NCBI GenBank assembly: GCA_047495785.1 | Contig: JBLDXI010000059.1 | Span: 310,001-374,000 of the forward strand | Origin: Lepidodermella squamata | Taxonomy: Eukaryota; Gastrotricha | Length of the DNA: 64,000 bases | Direction of reading: 5' to 3' | Part shown: one piece after another, positions 11,084 through 21,030 of the stretch | Layout of the letters: each line of letters starts with the position of its first letter | How positions within the stretch are numbered: position 1 is the first letter of the stretch | Notes under the pieces: generated by a model | Databases searched by the model: none | Seen by the model: the letters and a program-made list of their open reading frames with translations, nothing else | Told to the model about the DNA's origin: nothing | Program-made: the position numbers and the translations under genes

Positions 11084-12530
11084 GTGATGAAGATGATAAT
11101 AGTGAAAAACTGCTCGTGGTATTTCGCGCCCATGTATCCGATTAAATGGCGCTGCCCTCTAAACCGGGTCTATGCCTTTTATTTCAAAAAAGTCGAACCT
11201 TACATTTGCGACAATGATAATCACTTGCACCCGTTACAACATGTCCTCCACATGCTGCCCTTGTTTCTGTCGAACAAACTTGAGCGGGAGTGGGCGACTA
11301 TTGACTATTGGGGCTTTACTACTTTTGATGAGGCGCGGAAGGCGCTTCTCGCCGCGTCTGGCCTTGCGCCGGACACCGTGTTAGCCTCGATGCAGTTTTA
11401 TTCTTGCCCTCAATACCCTGGCGAGACCGTTCGCCAATATTATGACGTTATTCGCCGTTTGTCGATTGATTCCGGGCGTGGCGAACCCGAAAACACTAGC
11501 AGGGACCTTGTTAAAAGGGTCTATTTCGGCATTTTGCCTGCTATTCGTGAGCGTATGGCTATGCTTGGCGTACCTCAAACGTGCGAGGAGCTGTCAGTGT
11601 TGGGGATTTTATTTGAAACCAAAATCGAAATCAAATCTCTCTTCCTCTAAAATCATTTCACGATCCCAAAATCAAATCTCAAAACACTGAAATCAAATCC
11701 CAAAATCGTTGAAATCTCTAGAAATCCCAAAAACGCTGGGAAAACATGTCCATACCCGTAGCTTGGACCATCGTTATCAGGTTTTTACTTGGATCATTGA
11801 TAATTACTCACGTTACATCAGGAGCATGAGCAAAGTTTGAAGAAATTAGGTCCATTTTGATGTCAAAAAGAGGTTTTTGACCAGGTTGGGTTTAAACCCA
11901 TAAAAACTGAAGTTTCTTATGATTATCTCGGCAGTTTTCGCATAGGGGTCACTATTTTCCTCACGATGTTCTTTGCCGTATTTGATTTTGAAATCCCTGA
12001 AATCAAGTTTTTTTCGCGCCAATCAAATCTTTCATTTTTGAAATCAATCCCTGAAATCAAATCGCAGTCATAAATGGTCCAAAATCGTGAAAATCAAAAT
12101 CTGAAAAATCAAATCCCCAACACTGGGAGCTGTTGCGCCTCGCCGAGGTCGCGGATACCTCGATCCGCGTCGGCCCTGCCGGCGCCCAGGCCTTGCTTCC
12201 GGCCGGCTTCGGCCATGTCTCTTACACTCCCTCGTATCCCCAACCTTATGCTCAGCCGCCGTTCGGCCTTAACCATGCCGGTTTTCCCGTTGGCCTGCCT
12301 GGCGCCTGGCGTCACCCACGTGACGGCGACTTCGTTAGGTACGCCACTGTATGTGCCGCCGGCCCCGGTCGCGCTCGCCCCGCACTACGCGCCAGGCGCG
12401 GCCGCCTCGTTGGCACCGCCGGCGCCGGTGCCCGCCGCTGCGGCGCGGCCCGCTGCTGCTGCCGTCGTTAAGGCTGAGCCGACCGAAACGGCGCTGATTC
12501 AAGCTGTCAACGCGCTGACCGCGCAGGTTC
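11084..12530 (+). pseudogene. gag (capsid) remnant of the gypsy element
   Basis: The recognisable capsid-like region runs from about 11160 to 11594 and has the usual retroelement gag features: a WGFTTFDEARKALL helix region, CPQYPGETVRQYYD and VYFGILPAIRERM. The frame is interrupted at 11595 by a 531-bp MITE and resumes at 12134. A further shift near 12335 moves it to another frame, where the Ala/Pro-rich tail ends with a coiled-coil-like stretch (ALIQAVNALTAQVQEL). No zinc knuckle is visible after it. Not expressed as a functional capsid in this state. Confidence 0.7.
11595..12125. mobile_element. hAT-like MITE (531 bp) inserted in gag
   Basis: Ends are inverted: CAGTGTTGGGGATTT on the left and its exact complement on the right (15 bp perfect). 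It is flanked by the 8-bp duplication GGAGCTGT at 11587-11594 and 12126-12133. CAGTG-type ends with an 8-bp duplication define the hAT superfamily. No transposase ORF inside, so it is non-autonomous. The interior is rich in the phrase aaatcaaatc. Removing it and one duplication leaves the gag frame on both sides in register. Confidence 0.9.
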
Positions 12531-12536
12531 AGGAAC

Positions 12537-13223
12537 TTGGTCGCAACAAGCCGAGCTACAACGACCACCTGTCACGCTATTATTTCATCTGTCACTACTT
12601 TACCGTCTTCTTCATGTTCTCACGCTCCGAGCGGCCTCGTCGCTCACATGGATTTAGTTGACGTCGCAGAAAATGATAGTTGCTCACTTCGGCATGTTGC
12701 CATGCTTCTCGATTCCGGTGCGACTCATAGTTGCATCGATGCCCGCTTTCTTTACCCTGGTATTCGCCTTGAGCCCGCTAAAGCCAACGGGCCTGATAAC
12801 CAGCCCTTGCAAGTTTTGGGCAAGGCGACTATCCCGATACGCTTCGGTAGACACGAATTTTTACATCAGTTTTATTTCATTCGGAATTTGTATGCCGACG
12901 GCTTGTTAGGTCACGATTTTACGTACAAGTTCGCCGACAGTATCAGCATTTCTCGTAATGTTATTTTCCTGCGTGATAACGCGGGTTCTATTCCGTTACA
13001 CGCCGCGCCGTATTCACTGTACGCCATCAACGCAATCACGCATCCGGATTTCCGTGCAGCGTCTTTGGATGATGTAGTTCTCCGGGTAAGCCCATCGCGC
13101 CGGGTAAGCCCATCCGCGTCTGTGCACGAATTACGGGTCATGGTCTTACGGGAAAAACCGTCGTTAGTGATAATCTACATGATGAGCCTACCGACACGCA
13201 AAATCATGAGCGCGATTTTGTAG
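12537..13223 (+). pseudogene. Retroviral-type aspartic protease region of the gypsy element
   Basis: Contains the active-site block LLDSGATHSCID (D-S-G) and the later hydrophobic-Gly block LLGHDFTYK typical of retropepsins. The active Asp-Ser-Gly is intact. The ORF then runs to 13223 where it stops before the reverse-transcriptase frame starts at 13264, so the protease-RT junction is frameshifted or partly lost. A short direct repeat (gtaagcccatc) at 13087 and 13105 may mark slippage. Confidence 0.7.
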
Positions 13224-13263
13224 TCTCACGCTCAATTTCCAAGGTAGATGATGAGGGTCGTAT

Positions 13264-14445
13264 TTGGGTCGAGTTACTCAACGCCGGGCGATCACCTGTG
13301 AAAATCTATATACAGGCCAAAAAGTCGCCGCCTTTCTCGTCGAGAGTGTCCACATAGACATAATCGGCGCTGATCGTAACCGCCAGTCATCCAAACGGCC
13401 GTTGCCGCCGCCGGCCGACGCCCGCGATGACTGGGAGCCCGATGTCGACTTGGAAAGCCCGAAGTCAGAGCTATCCACCGATGAGCGTCCTAGAATGCGT
13501 AGTTTGTTGAGCGAGTTCAAGGATTGTTTCGCGCGCCATAGGCTGGATATCGGCCTGTGCGATGCCCTTGGGTTCAAAGTCAAGGTCGAAGGCCCGCCGT
13601 TCATTCAGCCACTGCGGCGCCAGTCACATCACGAGAGGGAAATGGTTGAGAAAGAAATACAAGACTGGGTTAAACACGGCATTGCTGAGCCGGCCGCTAC
13701 GCCGTATAGTAGCTGCCTCCTTGCCCTGAGGAAAAAGGATGGTTCACTGCGCCTAGCCCATGATTTTCGCCGCCTAAATAGCATGACTGTCAATGACGGC
13801 TCACACCCAATACCGCAGATTTGGAGCCAGTTTGATTTATTGTCGAGAGCACGCATTTTCTCGACCATTGATATCAATCAGGCTTATTTTCACATGAAAG
13901 TGTCTGAAGATTCCAAGCAATATTTAGGGTTCAGATCATCCCAAGGGTCCTGGACCATGAATAGAATGCCTTTCGGTGCTCAAACCGCCCCGGCCTATTG
14001 GAACCGTCTGCTCACGTTCTGCATGACTGGTTTACTGGGCCGCATCGTCGCCACTTATTTCGACGATATTCTAGTTTTCAGCCCGAATAAAGAACAACAT
14101 TTTCACGATATTCGCACCGTGCTTGAGCGCATGCGTAAAATGAACTTGAAGATTAAGGGTTCAAAATGTCAGCTATTTCGTCGTTCCATCACCTATCTTG
14201 GCCACACTATTAGCCAGGATGGTTTATCTATTTTTCGCGACCGGGTTTCGAAGGTCCAGAATTTTCCCGTCCCTACGACGGTTAGCGAACTTCGAGCTTT
14301 TACCTCGTTAGCCGGATATTATCGGCGATTTATCAAGAATTTTGCGATGATCGCAGCCCCGTTTTACGAGCTACAACGTATAAGAACAACTTTCACTGGA
14401 ATAAGGATGCCGAGAACGCTTTTAATGAGCTCAAAAAGGCGTTGA
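13264..14445 (+). pseudogene. Reverse transcriptase of the gypsy element
   Basis: A nearly full Ty3/gypsy reverse-transcriptase domain. Visible blocks include LALRKKDGSLRLAHDFRRLN, FSTIDINQAYFHM (catalytic Asp), RMPFGAQTAPAYW, the YFDDILVF box (Y-x-D-D), and ITYLGHTISQDGL with LAGYYRRFIKNFA of the connection to RNase H. The catalytic Asp residues are present. The frame is lost at about 14430, where the RNase H begins in another frame. The ORF lacks an obvious start because it is part of a pol polyprotein. Confidence 0.85.
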
Positions 14446-14862
14446 TCTCGCCACCTTGTTTGCATTTCCTCAGTTTGACAAGAAATTTATTTTGTCGACT
14501 GATGCGTCGGGGTCCGGTCTCGGCTACGTTCTACGTTCTCGAACAAGACCAGGACGACGGTACCCGGCGCCCAGTCGCTTTCGGTTCTCGAAAATCTGAC
14601 TAAGGCCGAGCGCAATTACTCTAGTTGTGAACGAGAGGTTCTTGCCGTCTTGTACGGGCTAAAGCAGATTAAGCCTTACATCTCGCCGGGTTCGAATTCG
14701 ATCACCACCGACGTCATTACTGACGCCGCTGCTCTTCGTACTTTGAATACCTGGAAGGACACCGGAGGTCGGTTATCCAACTACCTAATGATCCTACAAC
14801 AGTATCCGCTGAATATAATAACGCGCCGAGGTTCGACTCATGCGAATGCCGATGCCTGACCG
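14446..14862 (+). pseudogene. RNase H remnant of the gypsy element (frameshifted)
   Basis: RNase H pieces occur in more than one frame: FILSTDASGSGLG (14490 region, first catalytic Asp), then after another shift CEREVLAVLYGLKQIKPYI and, from 14720, ITDAAALRTLNTW with LSNYLMILQQY and HANADALT at the end. These match the Ty3/gypsy RNase H order. At least two frameshifts make it nonfunctional. Confidence 0.7.
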
Positions 14863-16585
14863 AGCTACGCCACTCCCGGCTTCCATCAACGCCATGACAT
14901 CCGATCTTACTTTCGATGACGACGTTGTTGTCGACGAGAACGCGTACCACGAGGGCGACCCGTTCCGCTCTCTCACGCCCTGTGGCGTTAACTTGACTCG
15001 CGATGTTTTGATTTCGGCGCAAGCCGCCGATCGTCGTTGCCGCTCCAAGAAACGGCTATATTCTCATCATTTCCGATTATTTCAATAGCTTCACGCTGTG
15101 GGAGCCCGTTCCGGATATTAAGTCCGAAACCGTGATTGAGAAATTGCTCGATTGGATCTACATTTTCGGTAGCCCGCGTGCTTTGCTCAATGACAACGCC
15201 CGCTACTTCATCTCCAACCTCATCGAGGACGTGACTGATGCGTTTGCGATTCGCCGTATTAAAAGCTCCGCTTATCACCAGCAGACTAACGGCCATTGCG
15301 AACACTTGAATTTAGTCACGAATAGCTGCATCGCGAAATACGTCGTGCCCGGCCAGCACCTCGACTGGTGCCGCTTCGTCAAGGCCTGCTGCTCTGGCTA
15401 CAATTCGTCTCACCATTCGACTCATCGCCACCCACCAGCGTATCTTATGCTAGGTCATACGCCCAAGTTGGCTATGGACTGGCAGTGCTCCGCCGAGAAG
15501 CCTGCGTCCCAGCCCAAAACTCAGAACGAGTTGCTTGAAAATCATGACTACGGCTTGTATGACAAACTACGTCGCGCTTTCGACGACGTTCGAACTCGTT
15601 TCCAACTCGCGCGTGCTCGTGAGAAAGAGCGCCTTGATCGCAGTTCAGGCAATTGCGAGCCGTTCGATATCGGCGATCTTGTCTACCTCCACGTGCCAAG
15701 TAACCGGCCCGATGTGATACCGAAATTCGCCTCTCGCTACAAGGGCCCGTATTCCGTCGTGGCTCGAGTTTCGCCTGTTACCTACGCTATTCGGTTCTTT
15801 GATATCTGTCCGGCCGTGATATCCTTGCACATCGCAACCGCCTCAAGTTGGCCTGGTTGCGCGATTTCCCCTCGGCTGATCGATATTCGCGAGCGCAACA
15901 GTCGGCCCGTTCGTCGGCAAACGCGCTACCAAGTCTACTGCGCCGCCCGGCGCTGCGGCCACATCGGCGCCTGCGTCGACTGCGCCGCGACCACCCGCCG
16001 CCGCAGCGTCGCCGTTACCTGATCTTCGCCAGACACTTAGCCGCCAGTTTGTTCATGAGTCAGCCCGTGGCAAGAATTTCACGACGGGTGGGTACTTACT
16101 CCGTAGTTCGAAAAGGCCGACCTCGGCCAGTTCGGGTACTACAACGGCAACGTCTACGAGCACAACACCGACTACAACGACCGCAAGTACAGCGACGACG
16201 TCAGAAGCACGTCAGAAGCACGTCAGAATTGCCTGAAACACCGCCCAGAATGCCTTCACCGCCAATAATAACTGGGCCAGCGCCGTCTACCTCAGACGAA
16301 GATAATCGCCACTCCTCCATGTCAGCACCGTCAAACATTGACCATTTCAGTCCAATAATAACGTCAACACCAGCCCACAAATTTCGAATGCAAAACACCG
16401 GCCATTTGACAGCATCGCCGGGATTCCACCGACGACCGCCTGATCAACCACAATCGGTGGCCCCGCAACACCGTCCAGCCTCGTCACCCGAGAAAAATCA
16501 ATCAAGCGTGACGACGCCTGAAAATTCCTCAACCAGCGTCACTCCGACAGAAACTACACGCTCAATAAGTCAGATCCATAGATAA
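14863..16585 (+). pseudogene. Integrase (C-terminal two thirds) and pol tail, internally deleted
   Basis: After the pre-integrase linker (RDVLISAQAADRRC, about 15000) the sequence jumps near 15050 directly to the integrase core (ISDYFNSF). The HHCC zinc finger and the first catalytic Asp are therefore missing. What remains has FGSPRALLNDNARYF (second Asp) and AYHQQTNGHCEH (third catalytic Glu). A chromatin/GPY-type end follows: GDLVYLHVPS and PKFASRYKGPYSVV. A basic then Pro/Ser/Thr-rich tail continues in another frame to 16585. Confidence 0.75.
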
Positions 16586-16792
16586 ATAAGTGTGAAAAGA
16601 TAGGAAACTCCTACATGAGCATTGTTCCGAAATTCGGCGTCAGCTGTGACCAATCGTTGAACGCTCGTCCATTTTCGTTTAATCGAAATTTTGGCATTTT
16701 TTCAAGCCTCACTTCTCACTCTTATTGCACAGCCCACCTGGCGAACACTGCGCAAGACCTCAGCCTAAATAGAGGGGCATCTTGCCTAGATT

Positions 16793-17421
16793 CCGTACTT
16801 CGTTGAATTTTGTTCATATCGTCAAAATTCAACATTTGCTGGTCGGCCGCTTGGAAGCGTTGTTAAAAATATAATCTAAAAAGTTGCTCAACTTTGGAAT
16901 TTTTTTGCCGGAATGATAAGTCGTATTTTGGCGTTTCGTTTTGGCTGTGGGTACATCGACCCATGCTCTAATACCAGCCGAAAGAGCAACTTTGGCTTCT
17001 GCAAGTGAGGCGAGCGGTAGAGTGGAATTTGAAGTGTGTTTTTCCTAATTTTTGCCAATGATTGTTATTAAAAATTTTCATCGTGCGCGCATGATTCATC
17101 GTAGCTGTGTGAGCCACATGGTGCACGTACAACTTTCAAGTGAGGAACATTTTCCTCGATTCTCGCGAATTTACAATTAAAAAGTCGACATTTTTGATCA
17201 ACTGCCATTTTGCCCTGATTCAAAAGCCAAGTCTGAAACTTTTACAGAATGTAGACGAGGGTGAGATAGCATCATGGGGGCGGAAAATTCAACTTACCAC
17301 TTTGGCAAAAAAAGTTCCAAAGTTTAGCAACGTTTTAAATTATTCCAAATAATATGTTTTCATGCGGCTAAGCAGAAAATTTCGAATTCTGACGCTACGA
17401 AAAAAATTCAACGAAGTACGG
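16793..17421. mobile_element. MITE (629 bp) in the 3' region of the gypsy element
   Basis: Inverted ends CCGTACTTCGTTGAATTTT match perfectly for 19 bp and about 28 of 31 bases overall. There is no long duplication at the ends; a two-base TA-type target is possible but the left side reads TT. No transposase is encoded. It splits the region between pol and the envelope-like ORF. Confidence 0.7.
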
Positions 17422-17466
17422 TATCCCATCAGCTGTCTAACTGCGCCGCGATCAGTCTAGATCGGC

Positions 17467-18427
17467 ATGTCCGCCATCCAATGCTCAGACCAGCCTGTCC
17501 GCCTATTTCCTACCAGCTGTCTCGACGCCTGTACCACAATTTCACCCCACAAAATCGTCTGCCCGCTTGAATTCTGCGATATTTCCACGAAACCTGACTG
17601 GCTACAACAGACCGGCCTCGTCGCTGATTACGAGCACGTCTTAGCTCTCGATCCCGTTATCAGCTCGACAGCCGAGTTCAACTGGTGCGAACAAGCCAGC
17701 GATGTTGTGCGACTCAACCACAGCTCGTTCCTCCTTCAAACACCGGCGACTGTCTCACTCTGGCGTGTTAATGGCACCGCCAGAAAACTCATTTTCAGTC
17801 GAAAATATTCGTAAAGTGGCCACATTTTCCACCTCTCTTGCAATCACATCATCAAAATTGGCGACTTCGAATTACACCCATCGGCCTTTGAATGCGACGA
17901 GGATCTGCGCCAAAAGATACTAACGGTCGTCGAGTCGATTAAAGCTGCTTGACCCCAATACCAGCGACTACCCGACCCAACACAGCAAAAATATCGATAA
18001 AATCGTCGCCAGCCTAAAGGATTCAACGATGCGTGACGAGTTCAACCGGAATGACGCTACAACACTGCGGCTCGTCGAAAACATCAGCGCCAGCTCAGCC
18101 CAATTAGGTCTCTTCACGCAGCTGATGAGTATCTACGTTGGACAAATCGGCTCCTCCAACGACACCCACCCAGAGCTGCTCTCTATTCTGCCAACCGGAG
18201 CGAACTCGCTCATCCTTGCACTAAACACCGTCGCTATAATTTACCTCATCTGCAATAGAAGTCGCCCTTCAAATCCGCTCCAAATCCAGACAATAATGCC
18301 GACACTTCAAGTCCCAACCGCCCCACAACCGCCAGGATACGAAATACCGTCAACGGCCATCCCGCTAGACAAAGCCAACGAAGCGGAACCAAAACCACAG
18401 CTGCGCAAAAAGCGCTTCTACTATTGA
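17467..18427 (+). pseudogene. Envelope-like third ORF remnant of the gypsy element
   Basis: Two frames carry protein-like sequence. 17467-17814 is Cys-containing with NxS/T sites (LNHSS, VNGT). 18029-18427 has a heptad-like amphipathic stretch, then one strong hydrophobic segment (NSLILALNTVAIIYLIC) followed by a Pro-rich cytosolic-type tail. One membrane anchor near the C-terminus after a coiled coil, located 3' of pol, fits an envelope gene of an errantivirus-like element. I could not match it to a named envelope family. Frames are broken between the two parts. Confidence 0.45.
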
Positions 18428-18587
18428 AAATCAAATAATCACGAAGTTTTGTATATATATTTACCAATGATCTTAACAATTGTAAATTCTCTCGCAATAT
18501 CATTATCGAATTTTTTCTCTTGCCGTTATACTCCTTTTGTTTCCCGCTTTCCAGGAGTAAAGCACTATTTCACCTGGGGAATGTGCT

Positions 18588-20844
18588 ATGAAACCTCGAG
18601 GGCCTAGAGTAGGCCTAAAACTGCATTTCAAATTTTAGGCCTACATAGGGCTTCATTTTACCCATATAGGCCTAGGATTTTTCGGCCCGAGCTAGGCCTA
18701 TGTTCCAATTTAGGCTCAAGCTAGGCCTAGGCATCATTAAAAAAGTGGAATATACATAATCAGGCTGTACCAATGATGCACATGGCAGATGAATCAATGG
18801 AATCGATCGTGTAATCGAATCTAGAATCTATCAATCACCTGTATTCGACATATATCGGGTCTTAACTATTCAACCAAGACCATAAACACTTTAATGGGAA
18901 GTTGATGGGAAGTTGAGAATGCAACACGCTAAAGGAGGATGAGAAGGTGGAGGTAGAAGGGGTAAGAGGGCAGTAACCTAAAACTAAGACATCTAGCATA
19001 CCCCCCCCTAACTTACTGGGGCATTTGGCTCAGAGCCGCGCCGGTCGGGCTATCAAATTTGCCCCTACAGCGTCACTTGCGGCGGAAGACCACAGACGGA
19101 CCAGGCAACGGATTCATCATGTAGCCAAAGTGGGACCAACTTAACCACCCGCCGTCACCACCTGAGGCCCAGAACCCGCACCTTGGGACCCAAACTATCC
19201 CGTCCTTAAAAATTTCCCAATTTTTGAGTGGATGGGCAACTAGGATTTCGTTAGAAATCCCAGTTACCCCCCGACCCGTCTTGAAATTGCATCGCAATTT
19301 CCCATGAAACTTTCGTTTCAGCCAGCCGAAGGCCGGCGCGAAGGACAATCCTTCGAGTTTGCGGTGTGTTCGCCGCCACAGTTGCAACAACGAACACCCC
19401 ACAGACAAGTCTTGACGTCGTGTTTGCGACCACATCGTAAGCATCGGATCTCATCGGAACAGTTTCGAGCCAGGTGGCCATATCGCTGGCAATTGAAACA
19501 TTGTATCACATCGGGTTGCTTAACGACGAACCAACGGAATCGTAACATGAACGGCTTGCAAATCAGGCCGTTTTTCACGCAGTTTTCAGCGAGATCGTAG
19601 TCGTTGAGCTCGAACATAGCTTGTTTGCCGCGCAGTTCGACCATCTTAGTCATCTTGTCGCCAAAGGCAGCCTTGATCGCAGTCGTTGATACAGCATCAG
19701 TGTCGAAATTAGTCAGCACAATTCGGTATTTTGGCTTAGCAGTTTGAATGATTTTCGCACCAGAAATCTTTTCCAGACATCGGATCTGAGCCGCCTGTTC
19801 GCTCGAATCGAGACGAATAGACAGCCCATCTGCTGTTGGTTTACAGCTCTTGAAGCTGGCGTTCGGTGCCGAAGCCACGATTTTAGACCAGAGTTGTTTC
19901 CGGTCGCAGTTCGGAGTCGTTTGGAGTAGAACAGTAGTTCCGCTTGTTTTCTTAGGCGGTAGAATTGGCTTAACACGTTTTTCAACGATTGGTTCGGTTT
20001 CGGTTGACTGATTCAGTTGGACAATCGGCTTAATCGGCCTTGTTTGGGTTGACTTATCGTCGCAGTTCCGTTCATGGATGATCCAGCGATTTTCTCCAAA
20101 TTCATCAGCTTCCATCATATCGAGCAGGAAATCTCGTTCAGCCTGTTCGAGGTCGAGCAAGGAGGCATACGCCCTAATGATGCGGCTAATACTGGGTTTA
20201 CCAATTTTTTCGATCTGTTTTGCTTTGTATTCCGGAAAGAAACCATGATAAAATTCCCATGCATATTTTTCAGCACCAGTCATTGTTGAAGCCATGCCAC
20301 GTGGTTGAATCGATGAATGGGATTGCCACGCGCTCGTAGTAGTATCGATCGATGACGTACAGCTTGATGTTGAAGCAGCTTGTTGTTGGAAATATCTGAC
20401 GAAGTTGGCGTATCGATAAAAACAGCAGCAGAAATTGTTTGAAAATAATCAAGAGTGCGCGTTCTAATAGACAGCACTCGGATTCGTAACGACAGTAACC
20501 TCAGAAAATTTAATATTCAATCGCAGATACATCTAGCATACCTATGGTAGCTTCATACTGTCGATCTTAATGGGATTCTCTTGTATGACCCCACTCGAGA
20601 ATGCTCAACTTGTATTCCTGCCAATTAATTAGCATATGCACGCAACATATTCCATCCTAATTAGTCGGCCTACACCAGGCCTAGCGATGGGAAGGAAATT
20701 TATTAGGCCTAGCATCGGCCTACATCAAAATCCTTAGGCCGAAGCAAGGCCCAAGTGAATTACTGGACCCAGTGTAGGCCTAGTGATTCAGCTCAAGGCC
20801 TACCTTAGGCCTACCCGGCCTAGTGTAGGCCTAGCAGGTTTCAT
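18588..20844. repeat. AGGCCTA-rich inverted ends flanking an ORF1-type gene (foldback-like)
   Basis: 18588-18745 and 20660-20844 are both full of TAGGCCTA-type octamers. Their outer ends match as inverted repeats: ATGAAACCT followed by spaced GGCCTA motifs on the left, and the complement ending AGGTTTCAT on the right. No target duplication was found. The structure resembles a foldback element with subterminal palindromic repeats; the 2.2-kb interior holds the zinc-knuckle ORF and a pair of 14-bp direct repeats. Confidence 0.5.
19318..20295 (-). CDS. LINE ORF1-type (gag-like) protein with three zinc knuckles (325 aa)
   Basis: A nucleic-acid-binding protein of the Jockey/I-clade LINE ORF1 kind. 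The N-terminal 130 residues are charged. The middle (about residues 140-255) has the alternating strand pattern of an RRM-like ORF1 domain. Three CCHC-type knuckles close the protein: CFNCQRYGHLARNC, CLRCGRKHDVKTC and CCNCGGEHTANSKDC. The frame is fully open. No reverse transcriptase follows on the minus strand down to 18588, so this is an ORF1-only copy, either truncated or a non-autonomous relative. ATG 20295 is the first Met in frame. Confidence 0.7.
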   Translation of the reverse strand: MASTMTGAEKYAWEFYHGFFPEYKAKQIEKIGKPSISRIIRAYASLLDLEQAERDFLLDMMEADEFGENRWIIHERNCDDKSTQTRPIKPIVQLNQSTETEPIVEKRVKPILPPKKTSGTTVLLQTTPNCDRKQLWSKIVASAPNASFKSCKPTADGLSIRLDSSEQAAQIRCLEKISGAKIIQTAKPKYRIVLTNFDTDAVSTTAIKAAFGDKMTKMVELRGKQAMFELNDYDLAENCVKNGLICKPFMLRFRWFVVKQPDVIQCFNCQRYGHLARNCSDEIRCLRCGRKHDVKTCLWGVRCCNCGGEHTANSKDCPSRRPSAG

Positions 20845-21030
20845 GTGGGACACGCAAGTCGAGCAAGGCGATTGGTCCGCATGCCAACCAATAAGCGGCC
20901 TGCGTGCCGCAGTATAAATACAGAAATACAATAACAATAAAATTAGGAGTTTTGGATAATTTCTGCCTGACTGTTATTTACTCGTTATTTCGAACCCGTG
21001 TGGTATCCGTACCGTGCCGGATAGTACACA
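20844..21030 (+). repeat. LTR-like module (CCAAT, TATA, AATAAA; TGTG...CACA ends)
   Basis: Within 187 bp occur two ATTGG/CCAAT boxes (near 20870 and 20885), TATAAATA (near 20913) and AATAAA (near 20936). The limits TGTGGG and TACACA have the TG...CA form of LTRs. This order is that of a compact LTR. No second copy or target duplication was found, so it may be a solo LTR or chance. Confidence 0.3.

Larger units (their letters stand above)
11084..18427 (+). mobile_element. Ty3/gypsy retroelement, defective, with an envelope-like third region
   Basis: Order gag, protease, reverse transcriptase, RNase H, integrase, then a membrane-protein-like 3' ORF. This is the layout of a gypsy/errantivirus-type element. 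It is dead: gag is split by a hAT-like MITE, there are frameshifts near 12335, 13215 and 14430, the zinc-finger and first part of integrase are missing, and a second MITE splits the 3' region. GC content is clearly higher than in flanking DNA. LTRs were not identified at either end, so the limits given are those of recognisable coding remnants. Confidence 0.8.

Noticed and set aside
18588-18745. AGGCCTA octamers as a transcription-factor site cluster
   Set aside because: The same arrays sit at the opposite end in inverted arrangement, so a repeat-element origin explains them better.
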